From assembly GCA_964292295.1 (NCBI GenBank), contig CAXYVC010000019.1:1-35214 (forward strand): 35,214 bases of DNA, given 5' to 3'. The notes below the pieces were generated by a model that was not told the DNA's origin, ran no database searches, and saw only the letters and a program-made list of their open reading frames with translations. Positions 9,494-18,271 of this stretch are shown here, in pieces; positions within the stretch are counted from its first letter, which is position 1, and each line of letters opens with the position of its first letter. The translations under genes were made by a program, and so were the position numbers. This stretch comes from CAXYVC01 sp964292295 (GTDB lineage Bacteria > Acidobacteriota > Holophagae > Holophagales > Holophagaceae).

Positions 9494-12400
9494 TTACTTG
9501 TTCAGGGGCGCGGTGAGCTGCATGAGGCCATCGCTGGTGGTGACCAGAAGGTCGCCGGCCGGTGTGATGGCCACACCCTTGGGCCAGTAGAGCCCCGCAT
9601 TGCCCAGGATTCCCGGAACGGCACCCGTGACCAGGGCAGCGCCCACCAGGGTCTCCACCGTGGCGTCCTTCAGGTTGATGGCACGCAGGGCCGCGTTGCC
9701 CTGGTCCACCACGAAGACGTGGGTGGCGATGCCGTCGCTGCCGAGCGCCAGGGCCAGGGACACCGGGGCGTTGAAGGAGGCCGAAGCGACGGCGCCATCC
9801 TGGAAGCCCACCGTATTTGCAGTGCCTGCAACAAAAGCAGCAGTGGTAATTCCAAGATCCGCCTTGCGGACAAGGTAGTTATAAGTAGTAATCTTTGTGG
9901 CTTTGTCGTAATGGTCGTAATTTTCCACCCAATACAGAGTGTCCTTGTCCAGGGCGAGGCCGTAGGCGGACTTGACGGTGAGCGCCTTCACCTGGGCCAG
10001 GGTGCCCAGGTCGAACTTCTGGAGGCTGTCCCCGTTGGACACGAAAAGGGCCGTCCCCTCAGGGTTCACCGCGATGCCGCGCCCGTTCGCCTTGCCGAGG
10101 TCCGGGGTGGCCCCGGTGAGGGCCAGGGCCGCCGCGGTACCATCCGGGGTGATCTTCACCACGGTGAGGGCCGTGGTGGAGCGATCCGTCACATAGACGT
10201 TCTCGTTCTGGTCCACGCAGACGGCCGCAGGCCCCGCAAAGGTGTAGCCCGTGCCCCAGGTCTCCACGGTGCCGTCGGGCGCGATGCGCCGGACGCACGC
10301 GTTGCGTTCATCGGCCACGTAGGTGTAGTTGGTCTTCGACACAGCCACGCCGTTCGGCGTGTTGAACTGCGCCGTCGCGGCGGCACCATTCACCAGGCCG
10401 GCCATGCGCCGCCCGGCAAAGGGCGAGGTCTGGTAGACCGCGGGGCTTCCAGAGGGCGTCAGCTTGCGGAGGTGGAAGTTCTGGCTGTCCGCCACCAGGA
10501 GGGCGCCCGACGCGTCCACCGCGAGGCCCTGGGGCCCGTTGAAGAGCGCATTCTGGCCCGTGCCCTCGGCGAATCCGTAGGTGCCGGCCTTGCCCGCCAG
10601 CGTGCTCACCTCGAAGGTGGCGCTCATGCGGCGGATGGTGTGGTTCTTGTAGTCAGAGATATAGAAGGTGCCATCCGTGCCACGGGCAATGGCGCAGGGA
10701 CGGTTGAAGCGCGCCGCCGTTCCCGTGCCGTCGGTGGATCCCGAAGTGCCATTCCCAGGCGCAGCACCCGTCGACACCGCACCCGCCACGGTGGTCACCA
10801 CGCCCGCCTGGGTCACCTTGCGGATGGCGTGGTTCTCCCGGTCCGCCACGTAGATGTCGCCGTTGGCGGGGTCGATGCAGAGGGCGGAAGGATCCCTGAA
10901 CAGGGCGGCGCTGCCCGTGCCGTCCTTGTACCCGTAAGTCCCGCTGCCCGCCAGGGTGCTCAGGCGGCTGCCCGCGGGCGCGCTCGGGTCGTAGACCCTG
11001 ATCGTGCTGGTGTACATGTCCGCGATGTAAAGCTTGCCGTTGTAGGCGGCGATCCCCAGAGGGTTGTCCAGGTTTTGGGTGGTGGCGTTGCCGTAGGTGC
11101 CGGGCGTGCCCGCGGCCACGCTCACCGCCCAGCTCCCGTCGGGCTGCCTGTCCAGGCGGCGCAGGCTGTGGCTCCCGTAGTCGCTCACGTACAGGGTGTT
11201 CTCGTCGATGTAGAGCACCTGGGCGGGCCGGTCGAAGCGCGCCGCGCTGCCGATGCCGCTGCCGTCCCCGTCCGTCGCCTGATTGAAGGCCACGCCGGGC
11301 TTGCCCGCCAGGGTGGTCACCACGCCCGTGGGGCTCACCCGCCGCACCACGTGGTTGGCGGTGTCGGCCACGTACAGGTTCCCGTCCCCCCCGAGGGTCA
11401 GGCTGCCCGTCACACCAGTAGTGCCCGCCACGGAGGTGGCAAAAAGGAACTTGGCGGCGGAACCGGTGCCGTCCACGCAGCCGCCGGCGTCGGTGTTGCC
11501 GGCAAAGGCCTCCAGGCCCCGCCCGGCCCCGGTGGGCTGGGCCGCCACGTAGCCGGAGTTGAGGGCATTCTTCGCTCTCAGCACGTAGGTCTGGCGGCGC
11601 TGGGGGCTCACCACGCGGTTCGAGGCGCCCGCCTGGTCCTGGGGATCATCCGTGAAGAAGAGTTCCGCGGGGGCACCCGCCATGGACCAGGTCAGGGTGC
11701 TCGTACCGCCATAGGTGGTGACGGCAGGTTCGGCCTGCAGGGTGAGGTTGCTCACCGGAGCACTCCCCACGGTCACGATGACCGTGCGGGTGACGGTTCC
11801 ACCGTCCACCCCGGTCACGCGCAGGGTGTAGGTCGTGGTGGTCGCCGGGTGCAGGGCCAGGCTTCCCTTGAGGGCGAAGGGCCCGACAACGGCGGAATCC
11901 GCCGGATCGGCGGAGACTTCCACCGCCGTGAACAGACCGCTCGGGGAGCTCGCATCCCAGGCCAGGGTCAAGCCCTGCCCAGGAGCAATACTCGAAGGCG
12001 CGGTGAAGGTGATGGGGGTCGCCTGCACCGCGATCTTGATGTCCTTCGTCTGCTCGCCCACGGCGTTCTTGGCCGTGATCGTGAAGGTCCCCTGCACAGC
12101 CGTAGCCGTCGGCGTGCCGCTGATGATGCCGGTGCTGGGATCCAGGCTCAGCCCCGTCGGGAGCTCCGGCGCCACGGAATAGGTCATGGGCGTAGAGCCA
12201 TTCACCGTCGGACGGTTCGCAGCGATCTGCACACCCACGTAGTAGGTGGCGTTCTCGTTGTCGTAGGTGAGTCCCGTGGGAGCGGTCGATACCGTGACCG
12301 GCACGCTGGCCGTGGCTTTCTTGCCGGCCGCGCTGGTCACGGTGAGCGTGAAGGTGGTGCTCTCCTGGAGGTTCTTCACCTCGAAGGGCACGTTGTTCGG

Positions 12401-12691
12401 CACCACCACGTTGCCGGGCATCAGGACGGCGCTGCCCCCCTTAACCCCAAAATTCGCGCGGAACCACGCACTGCTTCCCTTGAGAACGTTCAGGGTCGTC
12501 CCCGCACGGGTTGCGGTGAAGGTGGTGCCCGACATCGTGCCGGTGGTGAAGGCCGAAATGGCAGGCGCCGGCTCGTCGTAGCTCTTGTCGTTGGAGGCGC
12601 AGGCAGTGGAGAGCACCAGGAGGCCCGTGGAGAGGGTCAGGCACAGGGTGGTCAGCGCGGCCACGCCCCTGCGCTTCATGCATGTGGACAT
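9494..12691 (-). CDS. NHL-repeat beta-propeller lipoprotein with Ig-like domains
   Basis: This protein of about 1065 residues begins at the ATG at 12691, which has GGAG 5 nt upstream; a TTG at 12709 is rejected. The signal peptide ends LVLSTAC, a plausible lipobox, so it is probably a lipoprotein. After the anchor come Ig-like modules, including a putative-Ig motif (LPTGLSLDPSTGIISGTP) and a second beta-sandwich region. About twelve NHL-type blades follow, with motifs such as LYVADTANHVVRRVSPTG, IYVADRENHAIRKV and YTYVADERNACVRRIAPDG. Twelve blades suit two six-bladed propellers. It starts 34 nt after the TonB-dependent receptor, suggesting a receptor-associated surface or periplasmic partner. 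NHL propellers bind proteins, glycans or other ligands; the ligand here is unknown. Confidence 0.88.
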   Translation of the reverse strand: MSTCMKRRGVAALTTLCLTLSTGLLVLSTACASNDKSYDEPAPAISAFTTGTMSGTTFTATRAGTTLNVLKGSSAWFRANFGVKGGSAVLMPGNVVVPNNVPFEVKNLQESTTFTLTVTSAAGKKATASVPVTVSTAPTGLTYDNENATYYVGVQIAANRPTVNGSTPMTYSVAPELPTGLSLDPSTGIISGTPTATAVQGTFTITAKNAVGEQTKDIKIAVQATPITFTAPSSIAPGQGLTLAWDASSPSGLFTAVEVSADPADSAVVGPFALKGSLALHPATTTTYTLRVTGVDGGTVTRTVIVTVGSAPVSNLTLQAEPAVTTYGGTSTLTWSMAGAPAELFFTDDPQDQAGASNRVVSPQRRQTYVLRAKNALNSGYVAAQPTGAGRGLEAFAGNTDAGGCVDGTGSAAKFLFATSVAGTTGVTGSLTLGGDGNLYVADTANHVVRRVSPTGVVTTLAGKPGVAFNQATDGDGSGIGSAARFDRPAQVLYIDENTLYVSDYGSHSLRRLDRQPDGSWAVSVAAGTPGTYGNATTQNLDNPLGIAAYNGKLYIADMYTSTIRVYDPSAPAGSRLSTLAGSGTYGYKDGTGSAALFRDPSALCIDPANGDIYVADRENHAIRKVTQAGVVTTVAGAVSTGAAPGNGTSGSTDGTGTAARFNRPCAIARGTDGTFYISDYKNHTIRRMSATFEVSTLAGKAGTYGFAEGTGQNALFNGPQGLAVDASGALLVADSQNFHLRKLTPSGSPAVYQTSPFAGRRMAGLVNGAAATAQFNTPNGVAVSKTNYTYVADERNACVRRIAPDGTVETWGTGYTFAGPAAVCVDQNENVYVTDRSTTALTVVKITPDGTAAALALTGATPDLGKANGRGIAVNPEGTALFVSNGDSLQKFDLGTLAQVKALTVKSAYGLALDKDTLYWVENYDHYDKATKITTYNYLVRKADLGITTAAFVAGTANTVGFQDGAVASASFNAPVSLALALGSDGIATHVFVVDQGNAALRAINLKDATVETLVGAALVTGAVPGILGNAGLYWPKGVAITPAGDLLVTTSDGLMQLTAPLNK

Positions 12692-12725
12692 ATCAACTCC
12701 GATGAACAAAGGAAGGGGACAAGGA

Positions 12726-15700
12726 CTAGAAGCGGGCCTTCACGGTGAACTGCACCTCGCGGGTGCGGTTGTCGGGCATGTTGATCTTCCCGAAGTTCGG
12801 GTTCAGGGCCCCACCCTTGACGGTGTAGTCGTAGAGGTTCGTGTACTGGTTGGCCCAGTTGAAGACGTTGAAGACGTCCACGATGCCTTCCACCGAGAAG
12901 CCCTTCGTCACGCGGAAGGTCCGGGCCACGCGCAGGTCGAAGGTCTTGCTGTTGGGCTGCCGGTAGGTGTTGCGGCCTCCCACCGTGTCGATGTACTTCC
13001 CGTCGCCGTTCTGGTCGTCGTAGTACTCGGCGCTGTAGGGACGTCCCGTGGTGTAGGTCGTGATGCCCGAGACCCGCACCCCGTAGAAGGCCGGGGCGTA
13101 CCAGGCCAGGCTGGCCTTGAAGGCGTGGTCGTTGTCGCTGAGAGCGTAGGAGCCCAAGGGATCCGCGGGGTTCTCAGTGAGGGCGGAATCGGACGTGAGC
13201 GTGGCGCGCTCGTTGGAGTTGTTGTCCTCGGCCTTGCTGAAGGTCAGGCTGCCCTTGAAGCCCCAGCCCCCGTCCACGCGCCGGGAGCCCTCGAGCACCA
13301 CGCTCTTGTAGCGGCCCTCGCCGTCGTATTTGCTGAGGATCACGTTGCCGAAGCCGGTCAGGTCGAGCATGCGGCCCCGGACGATGGCCCGCCCCGGGCG
13401 GGCCTTGGTGCTGAACTGGTTCCAGGTGGTGGGATAGCCGTCCTGGTAGAAGGCGTTCGGATCCACGGTCGTGGTGCCAGGCAGGCACTGGCCCAGGTTG
13501 ATGTTCACGGCGTACTGCAGGTTCCGGTACTGCTTGTAGGTGCCCTTCAGGCCCACGGTGTAGCCGTTCCCGAAGTCGTGCTCCACGCCCAGGGCGCTGG
13601 AGCGGGCCTGGGTCATCTTGGCGTCCGGATCGATGATCGTGGGGGTGATGGTGTCCACCTTGAAGGGGCTGTCCGAGAGGAGCACGGAGGTGGGGATGGC
13701 CGTCAGGGAGCCCCGCGCCGTCAGGGGGCCGCTCCAGCGCATGGCCGCCGACAGGTAGGCCGGCGCGGCGGGATCCGCAGACTGCCAGAGGGTGGCATCA
13801 CCATTTTTGGCGGGGAGGTAGTACGACACCAGGTTGATCCCGTTGTTCATGATGGCGCCGGAAACGGTCTGGCCGGGATTGCTGATGCTGAACCAGCCGT
13901 AGCCGCCGCGCACGATGGTGCGGCCGTTGCCGAGCAGGTCGAGGCTGAAACCAAAGCGGGGGTCCAGCGCACTCGTGTTGGGTGCGCGGTCCAGCCCCTG
14001 CAGCTTGGGGTTCGGGTTGGGGTTGCCGCTCCAGAGCTCCGCGGTGTAGCGGGCGCCGAGGCTCAGGAGCAGGCGGCGGTCCAGCAGGCCCGCGTACTGG
14101 GCCTGCACGTACCCAGCGAAGTACTTCTCGCTGAAGTCGCTCACGCCATCCACAGGGGAGTAGCCCTGGGTGTAGGACACGCCGCTGAGGTCGGCCGCCG
14201 CCGCGCCACTGAACCACTTCTGGGCCATGTCGTAGCTCGGGAAGGTCCAGTTGCCGTTGCCGCTGGGCAGGTAGCGGTTCTTCATGTGGATGAACTGCAG
14301 GTCCACGCCGCCCTTCAGGGTCCAGTCGCCGCTCATGTAGGTGAGGTTGTCCTGGATCTGGAGGGTCTTCTCCTCCGTGGTGCGGGGATCGATGTAGTAC
14401 TGTCCCGCGTTCACGTCGTAGTTCGAGCCGAGCTTGTGCAGGCGCAGGGGGGAGCAGATGGTGGAGTTCGGCGTGGTGGGGCGCTCTTCCTTGGCACCCT
14501 GGACGCGGACCTCGTTCACGAGGTTGGCGCCCAGGATGGAGTTCAGTTCCATCACCCCGGAAAGGCTCTTGAACTTGTTGGTGGAGTTGCCGGATTCCGC
14601 CACATCCGAACGGCGCGAGCCGGCGTAGATGTCGTTCAGGCCGCGGTAGTCCTGGCTGTTCAGGCGGAAGGTGGCGCGGTGCTCGGCGTTGATGTTCCAG
14701 TCCACGCGGGCCATGACCACCAGGTTGCGCTGTTCATCCGTCCAGGAGCGCCCGTTCTCCTCGGCCAGGGTGCGGCCCGGCATGGTGAGCAGCAGGGAGC
14801 CCATGCCCCCGGTCCCGTAGAAGGCGGTGGACTGGGGATCGCCGGTGATTCCGAAGGCGGGGACGCTGTCCTCGCGCTTGCGGGCGAATTCCACATTCAC
14901 GAAGTAGTGGAGCTTGTCCTTGATGATGGGACCGCCCAGGTTGAAGCCGAACTGCAGCGACTGGAAGTTCCGCTCCCGCACCTTGCGGTCGTTGATGCCG
15001 CTCAGGTCGAGGGGAACGGTCTTCACGCTCGCCACCAGGGAGTCGGGCCGGAAGAGCATGAAGGCCATGCCCGTCGTCTCGTTGGTGCCGGACTTGGTCA
15101 CGGCATTGATCACCGCGCCCACCGCGTCGCCGTACTGGGCGTCGAAGCTGTTGGTGATGACCTGCAGTTCCTTGATGGAATCCTGCCCGAAGCTGAAGGG
15201 GATGCGCGTGCCGCCGCGCTGTTCGCTGTTGAAGCGGGAATTGAAGCTCCCGCCGTCGATCTGCAGGCTGTTCTGAACGCCTCGGGCGCCCTCCACGGTG
15301 GTGTAGTAGCTCTGGGTCCCGACGGCGGCGCCGGGGGTCATCTGCACGAGATCCGTGAAGTTGCGGCCGTTCACGGGAATGGCTTCCACCAGCTCCTGGG
15401 AGATGGAGGTCTGCGTGTTGATCTGGGTGGCGTCCACCGTGGCGCTGTCGGAGACCACCTCCACCACGGCGGCGGCTTCGGCGCTGTCGAGGGTGAAGTT
15501 CTGCAGGCTCGCCTGGCCCAGGGTCACGCGGACGTTGCCGTCCTTGATGGTCTTGAGGCCCTGGGCGGTCACGGTCAGCTCGTAGCGGCCCACGGGCAGC
15601 AGGGAGAAGCTGTAGCCGCCCTTGGAGTCCGTCATCTGGGTGCGCGTGAAGCCCGTCTCCAGGTTCCGGATCACCAGGGAGGCGCCGGCCACGACGCCGC

Positions 15701-15812
15701 CCTTGCGGGACTTCACGGCGCCGCGTACGCCGCCCGTGGTGGTCTGGGCCTGGGCCGCGACGGCGCAGGCCAGGGCGGTGAGGGAGAGAAGACTCCATCT
15801 CGGACTGTTCAT
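12726..15812 (-). CDS. TonB-dependent receptor, Oar-like, with carboxypeptidase-regulatory domain
   Basis: This 1028-residue outer-membrane protein has a signal peptide (cleavage near AVAAQAQ, residue 23). Next is a carboxypeptidase-regulatory/CNA-B-like domain (about 26-110; GGVRGAVKSRKGGVVAGASL, GGYSFSLLPVGRYELTV). A TonB plug follows (about 125-245; ELVEAIPVNGRNFTDLVQMTPG, IDGGSFNSRFNS), then a beta-barrel ending in phenylalanine (VQFTVKARF), as required for Bam insertion. This layout is the Oar-type receptor abundant in acidobacteria and myxobacteria. The substrate cannot be read from sequence. GAGGAG stands 6 nt before the ATG, which directly follows the TAG of a short upstream frame. 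The NHL lipoprotein gene is downstream in the same operon. Confidence 0.94.
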   Translation of the reverse strand: MNSPRWSLLSLTALACAVAAQAQTTTGGVRGAVKSRKGGVVAGASLVIRNLETGFTRTQMTDSKGGYSFSLLPVGRYELTVTAQGLKTIKDGNVRVTLGQASLQNFTLDSAEAAAVVEVVSDSATVDATQINTQTSISQELVEAIPVNGRNFTDLVQMTPGAAVGTQSYYTTVEGARGVQNSLQIDGGSFNSRFNSEQRGGTRIPFSFGQDSIKELQVITNSFDAQYGDAVGAVINAVTKSGTNETTGMAFMLFRPDSLVASVKTVPLDLSGINDRKVRERNFQSLQFGFNLGGPIIKDKLHYFVNVEFARKREDSVPAFGITGDPQSTAFYGTGGMGSLLLTMPGRTLAEENGRSWTDEQRNLVVMARVDWNINAEHRATFRLNSQDYRGLNDIYAGSRRSDVAESGNSTNKFKSLSGVMELNSILGANLVNEVRVQGAKEERPTTPNSTICSPLRLHKLGSNYDVNAGQYYIDPRTTEEKTLQIQDNLTYMSGDWTLKGGVDLQFIHMKNRYLPSGNGNWTFPSYDMAQKWFSGAAAADLSGVSYTQGYSPVDGVSDFSEKYFAGYVQAQYAGLLDRRLLLSLGARYTAELWSGNPNPNPKLQGLDRAPNTSALDPRFGFSLDLLGNGRTIVRGGYGWFSISNPGQTVSGAIMNNGINLVSYYLPAKNGDATLWQSADPAAPAYLSAAMRWSGPLTARGSLTAIPTSVLLSDSPFKVDTITPTIIDPDAKMTQARSSALGVEHDFGNGYTVGLKGTYKQYRNLQYAVNINLGQCLPGTTTVDPNAFYQDGYPTTWNQFSTKARPGRAIVRGRMLDLTGFGNVILSKYDGEGRYKSVVLEGSRRVDGGWGFKGSLTFSKAEDNNSNERATLTSDSALTENPADPLGSYALSDNDHAFKASLAWYAPAFYGVRVSGITTYTTGRPYSAEYYDDQNGDGKYIDTVGGRNTYRQPNSKTFDLRVARTFRVTKGFSVEGIVDVFNVFNWANQYTNLYDYTVKGGALNPNFGKINMPDNRTREVQFTVKARF

Positions 15813-15848
15813 CTAGGACTCCTCGGCCCGCCATGGGCCTCTTGGCAT
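15813..15848 (-). promoter_or_regulatory. 11-codon upstream frame abutting the receptor start
   Basis: On the minus strand an ATG at 15848 opens MPRGPWRAEES and ends in TAG exactly where the receptor ATG begins (TAGATG). The receptor ribosome binding site GAGGAG lies inside the small frame. Its own start lacks a clear binding site, so it may be chance; if translated it would couple to the receptor. Confidence 0.3.
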
Positions 15849-15860
15849 GGACACAGATAA

Positions 15861-15882
15861 ACGGGCCTGCTTCCAGGCCCGT
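15861..15882 (-). promoter_or_regulatory. leader hairpin of the TonB-dependent receptor
   Basis: A perfect 9-bp stem (ACGGGCCTG / CAGGCCCGT) with a 4-nt loop lies 49 nt upstream of the receptor ATG. In the minus-strand reading it is followed by TTTATCTG. It could act as an mRNA stabiliser or a weak attenuator in the leader. No known riboswitch fold is recognised. Confidence 0.4.
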
Positions 15883-16040
15883 CGCGCCGTTCTAGGGAAA
15901 GGCACAGCCATCTAGGTTGCCAACATTGTGACAAATCGCAATGCTTTTTCTGTGCGTGTTTTGCACCATTTGTGTTCATACATGGGCGCACATTTCTGGG
16001 CGCCCTTCCGGAAATGCCCTTCTCCAGGCGTTCCAGGGCC

Positions 16041-16985
16041 TCAGCCCTCGCTGCCCAGGAAGCGGTCCAGCTTGTCGGGACGGTCGCGCCAAGCCTCTTC
16101 CACCACGACGTGCAGCTCGAGGCGCACGGGCCGCTGGAGGAGCTTGCGCAGCTCGCGCTGGGCGCTGTGGCGGATGTCCCGGATCATCTCGCCCCCGGAG
16201 CCGAGGATGATCTTCCGGTGGTTGTCGCGCTCCACGATGATCTCGGCGTGGATGCAGGTTCCGCCGGGCTCCAGGTCCTCCGGGTAGTCGTCGGCCCCCT
16301 CCTCCAGCCAGCGGCGGATGAGCACGGCCACGCCGTGGGGCACCTCGTCGCGGGTCTTGCGCAGCACCTTCTCGCGGATGAACTCCGCCGCCAGGGAGCG
16401 CTCGGTCTGGTCGGTGAACTCGGCCTCGCCGAAGGGCCACGGGCCCTCGGGCGCGTCCCGCTCCAGCAGCGCCCAGAGCGGCTCGAGGTTCTGCCCCAGC
16501 TTCGCGCCCACGGGCACGATCTCCCGGAAGGCCAGCAGGTCCTTGTAGGCCACGACCTTCTCCATCAGGCGGCCCTTGGAGACCAGGTCGATCTTGTTGA
16601 GGAGGAGGTACACGGGCTGGTCCGCGCGCGCCAGGCGCTTGGCCAGTTCCCGTTCGCCGGGGCCGAGGAAGCCGTCCGCGTCCACCACCCACAGGATGAG
16701 GTCCGCCTCCGCCAGGGCCGCATCCACGTGGTGGAGCATGCGGTGGTTCAGGGCGTGCTTCGGCGTGTGGATGCCCGGCGTGTCCAGGAAGGCCAGCTGC
16801 GCCCTTCCCCGCTCCACCACGCCGAGGATGCGCGTGCGCGTGGTCTGGGGCGTCTGGCTCACGGCGGCGAGCTTCTCGCCCACGAGGGCGTTCAGGAGGG
16901 TCGACTTCCCGGAATTGGGAAGGCCCACGATGGCGACGGTGGCGGCGCGGGTGGGCTCAGCCACGGTGGATGCCCCGCTTGGCAT
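16041..16985 (-). CDS. era: GTPase Era, 16S rRNA maturation
   Basis: Era is an essential GTPase that binds the 3' end of 16S rRNA during 30S assembly. The 314-residue product has G1 GLPNSGKSTLLN, a PQTTRTRILG switch region, G3 DTPG, G4 NKID and a G5-like PVGAKLG. A C-terminal KH domain is marked by RKIILGSGGEMIRDI. The ATG at 16985 overlaps the lpxA end by 29 nt. A GTG at 16964, overlapping the lpxA stop by 8 nt, is an equally plausible start, with family similarity beginning only at ATVAIVG. It is the last gene of the HD-GYP-fabZ-lpxA-era run. Confidence 0.95.
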   Translation of the reverse strand: MPSGASTVAEPTRAATVAIVGLPNSGKSTLLNALVGEKLAAVSQTPQTTRTRILGVVERGRAQLAFLDTPGIHTPKHALNHRMLHHVDAALAEADLILWVVDADGFLGPGERELAKRLARADQPVYLLLNKIDLVSKGRLMEKVVAYKDLLAFREIVPVGAKLGQNLEPLWALLERDAPEGPWPFGEAEFTDQTERSLAAEFIREKVLRKTRDEVPHGVAVLIRRWLEEGADDYPEDLEPGGTCIHAEIIVERDNHRKIILGSGGEMIRDIRHSAQRELRKLLQRPVRLELHVVVEEAWRDRPDKLDRFLGSEG

Positions 16986-17742
16986 CCCGGATGTAGCCCA
17001 GCAGGTAGGCGACCTCGGCCACGTGGCCCACCTCCTGCGCGGCCTGTTCCAGCGCCTCCTTCAGGAGGAGCCCCTTGTGGAAGAGGATGCGGTGCGCCTT
17101 CACGAGCGCCTCCACGGTCTCCTCGGGGAAGCCCTTGCGCCGCAGGCCGATGGTGTTCACGCCGTAGCTCTTGGTATCCCGCGCCCCCACGGTCTTCATG
17201 AAGGGCAGGACGTCCTGGGTGGCCACGGTGAAGCCGCCCATGAAGGCGTGGTCGCCCACGCGGCAGAACTGGTGGATGGCGCTGAAGGCCCCGATGTTGC
17301 AGCCGTTCCCGACCTCCACGTGGCCCGCCAGGGTCGCGCAGTTGGCGAAGATGTTGCCGTTGCCCACGTGGCAGTCGTGGGCGACGTGGCTGCCGGTCAT
17401 GATGAAGTTGTCGTCGCCCAGGGTCGTGAGGCCGCCCCCCCCCTCGGTGCCGCGGTGCATGGTGCAGCCCTCGCGGATCACGTTGCGATTCCCGATGACC
17501 AGCCGCGTGGGTGCGCCCTTGAACTTCAGGTCCTGGGGGCCCATGCCCAGGGTGGCGTGGGGGTAGATGTCGTTGTCCTCGCCCAGCTCGGTGTGGGGAC
17601 CGATGACCACGTGGCTGCGCAGCAGCGTGCGGGCCCCGATCTTCGCGTTCCCCTCGATCACGCAGAAGGGACCGACCACCACGCCATCCGCCAGCACCGC
17701 CTCCGGGCTGACGACGGAAGAAGGATGAATCTCCGCGGCCAT
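16957..17742 (-). CDS. lpxA: UDP-N-acetylglucosamine O-acyltransferase LpxA
   Basis: LpxA adds a 3-hydroxyacyl chain to UDP-GlcNAc, the first step of lipid A synthesis. The 261-residue length matches E. coli LpxA (262). The N-terminal two-thirds is a left-handed beta-helix of hexapeptide repeats. The catalytic histidine lies in SHVAHDCHVGN (H122, equivalent to E. coli H125). The C-terminal helices contain GVNTIGLRRKGFPEETVEAL. In KTVGARDTKSYGVN a Gly falls at the place of the E. coli acyl-length ruler, which would fit a long acyl donor, but this is my hand alignment. The ATG overlaps the fabZ stop by one base. The coding strand holds nine consecutive G (17435-17443). Confidence 0.96.
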   Translation of the reverse strand: MAAEIHPSSVVSPEAVLADGVVVGPFCVIEGNAKIGARTLLRSHVVIGPHTELGEDNDIYPHATLGMGPQDLKFKGAPTRLVIGNRNVIREGCTMHRGTEGGGGLTTLGDDNFIMTGSHVAHDCHVGNGNIFANCATLAGHVEVGNGCNIGAFSAIHQFCRVGDHAFMGGFTVATQDVLPFMKTVGARDTKSYGVNTIGLRRKGFPEETVEALVKAHRILFHKGLLLKEALEQAAQEVGHVAEVAYLLGYIRDAKRGIHRG

Positions 17743-18212
17743 CAGTGCGCCTCCTCCAGGTCGACCAGCATGCTCATGAACTCGGCTTCGGCGGCCTTCT
17801 GCCCGTCCACGAAGGCCTCGCCGCGCAGCTTGCACACCTTGCCCCGCAGCTGCACCACCTTCACCTCCATCACGAGCTGGTCGCCGGGCACCACGGGCCG
17901 GCGGAACTTCACACCGTCGATGGCCATGAAGTAGATCACCTTCTTGTCGCGGGCCTCGAAATCCTGCATCACCAGGCAGCCGCCCGTCTGGGCCATGGCC
18001 TCGACGATCAGCACGCCGGGGAAGATGGGCCGCTTGGGGAAGTGCCCCTGGAAGACCGGCTCGCCGATGCTGACGTTCTTGATGCCCCGGATCCACTTGC
18101 CGCGCTCGTAGTCGAGGATGCGGTCCACCAGCAGGATGGGATAGCGGTGGGGCAGCAGGTCCATGACGCCCTGGACGTCGATCTGCTTGGTGGGCAAGAC
18201 GGATTCGGTCAT
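17742..18212 (-). CDS. fabZ: 3-hydroxyacyl-ACP dehydratase FabZ
   Basis: FabZ dehydrates 3-hydroxyacyl-ACP in fatty acid elongation and so competes with LpxA for the same substrate pool. The 156-residue hot-dog-fold protein carries the catalytic pair H22 (LLPHRYPILLVDRI) and E71 (GVLIVEAMAQTGG), with the conserved GHFPKRPIFPG between them. The ATG at 18212 has GGAG 6 nt upstream; another ATG seven codons earlier (18233) lacks this. The stop shares a base with the lpxA start, so fabZ and lpxA are translationally coupled, as in many Gram-negatives. Confidence 0.96.
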   Translation of the reverse strand: MTESVLPTKQIDVQGVMDLLPHRYPILLVDRILDYERGKWIRGIKNVSIGEPVFQGHFPKRPIFPGVLIVEAMAQTGGCLVMQDFEARDKKVIYFMAIDGVKFRRPVVPGDQLVMEVKVVQLRGKVCKLRGEAFVDGQKAAEAEFMSMLVDLEEAH

Positions 18213-18271
18213 GCGGAACTCCAGAACGGCCATTGTGCCACAGGGCCTCGCGGCCTGTCCCCCGCGGGGCC

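Noticed and set aside
12585..15860. A plus-strand open frame of about 1090 codons opposite the TonB-dependent receptor
   Set aside because: Same shadow-frame composition; the opposite strand encodes a clear receptor with signal peptide, plug and C-terminal Phe.
15984..16005. Intrinsic terminator after era
   Set aside because: Only a 6-bp stem with a 10-nt loop and no T run on the minus strand; too weak to call.
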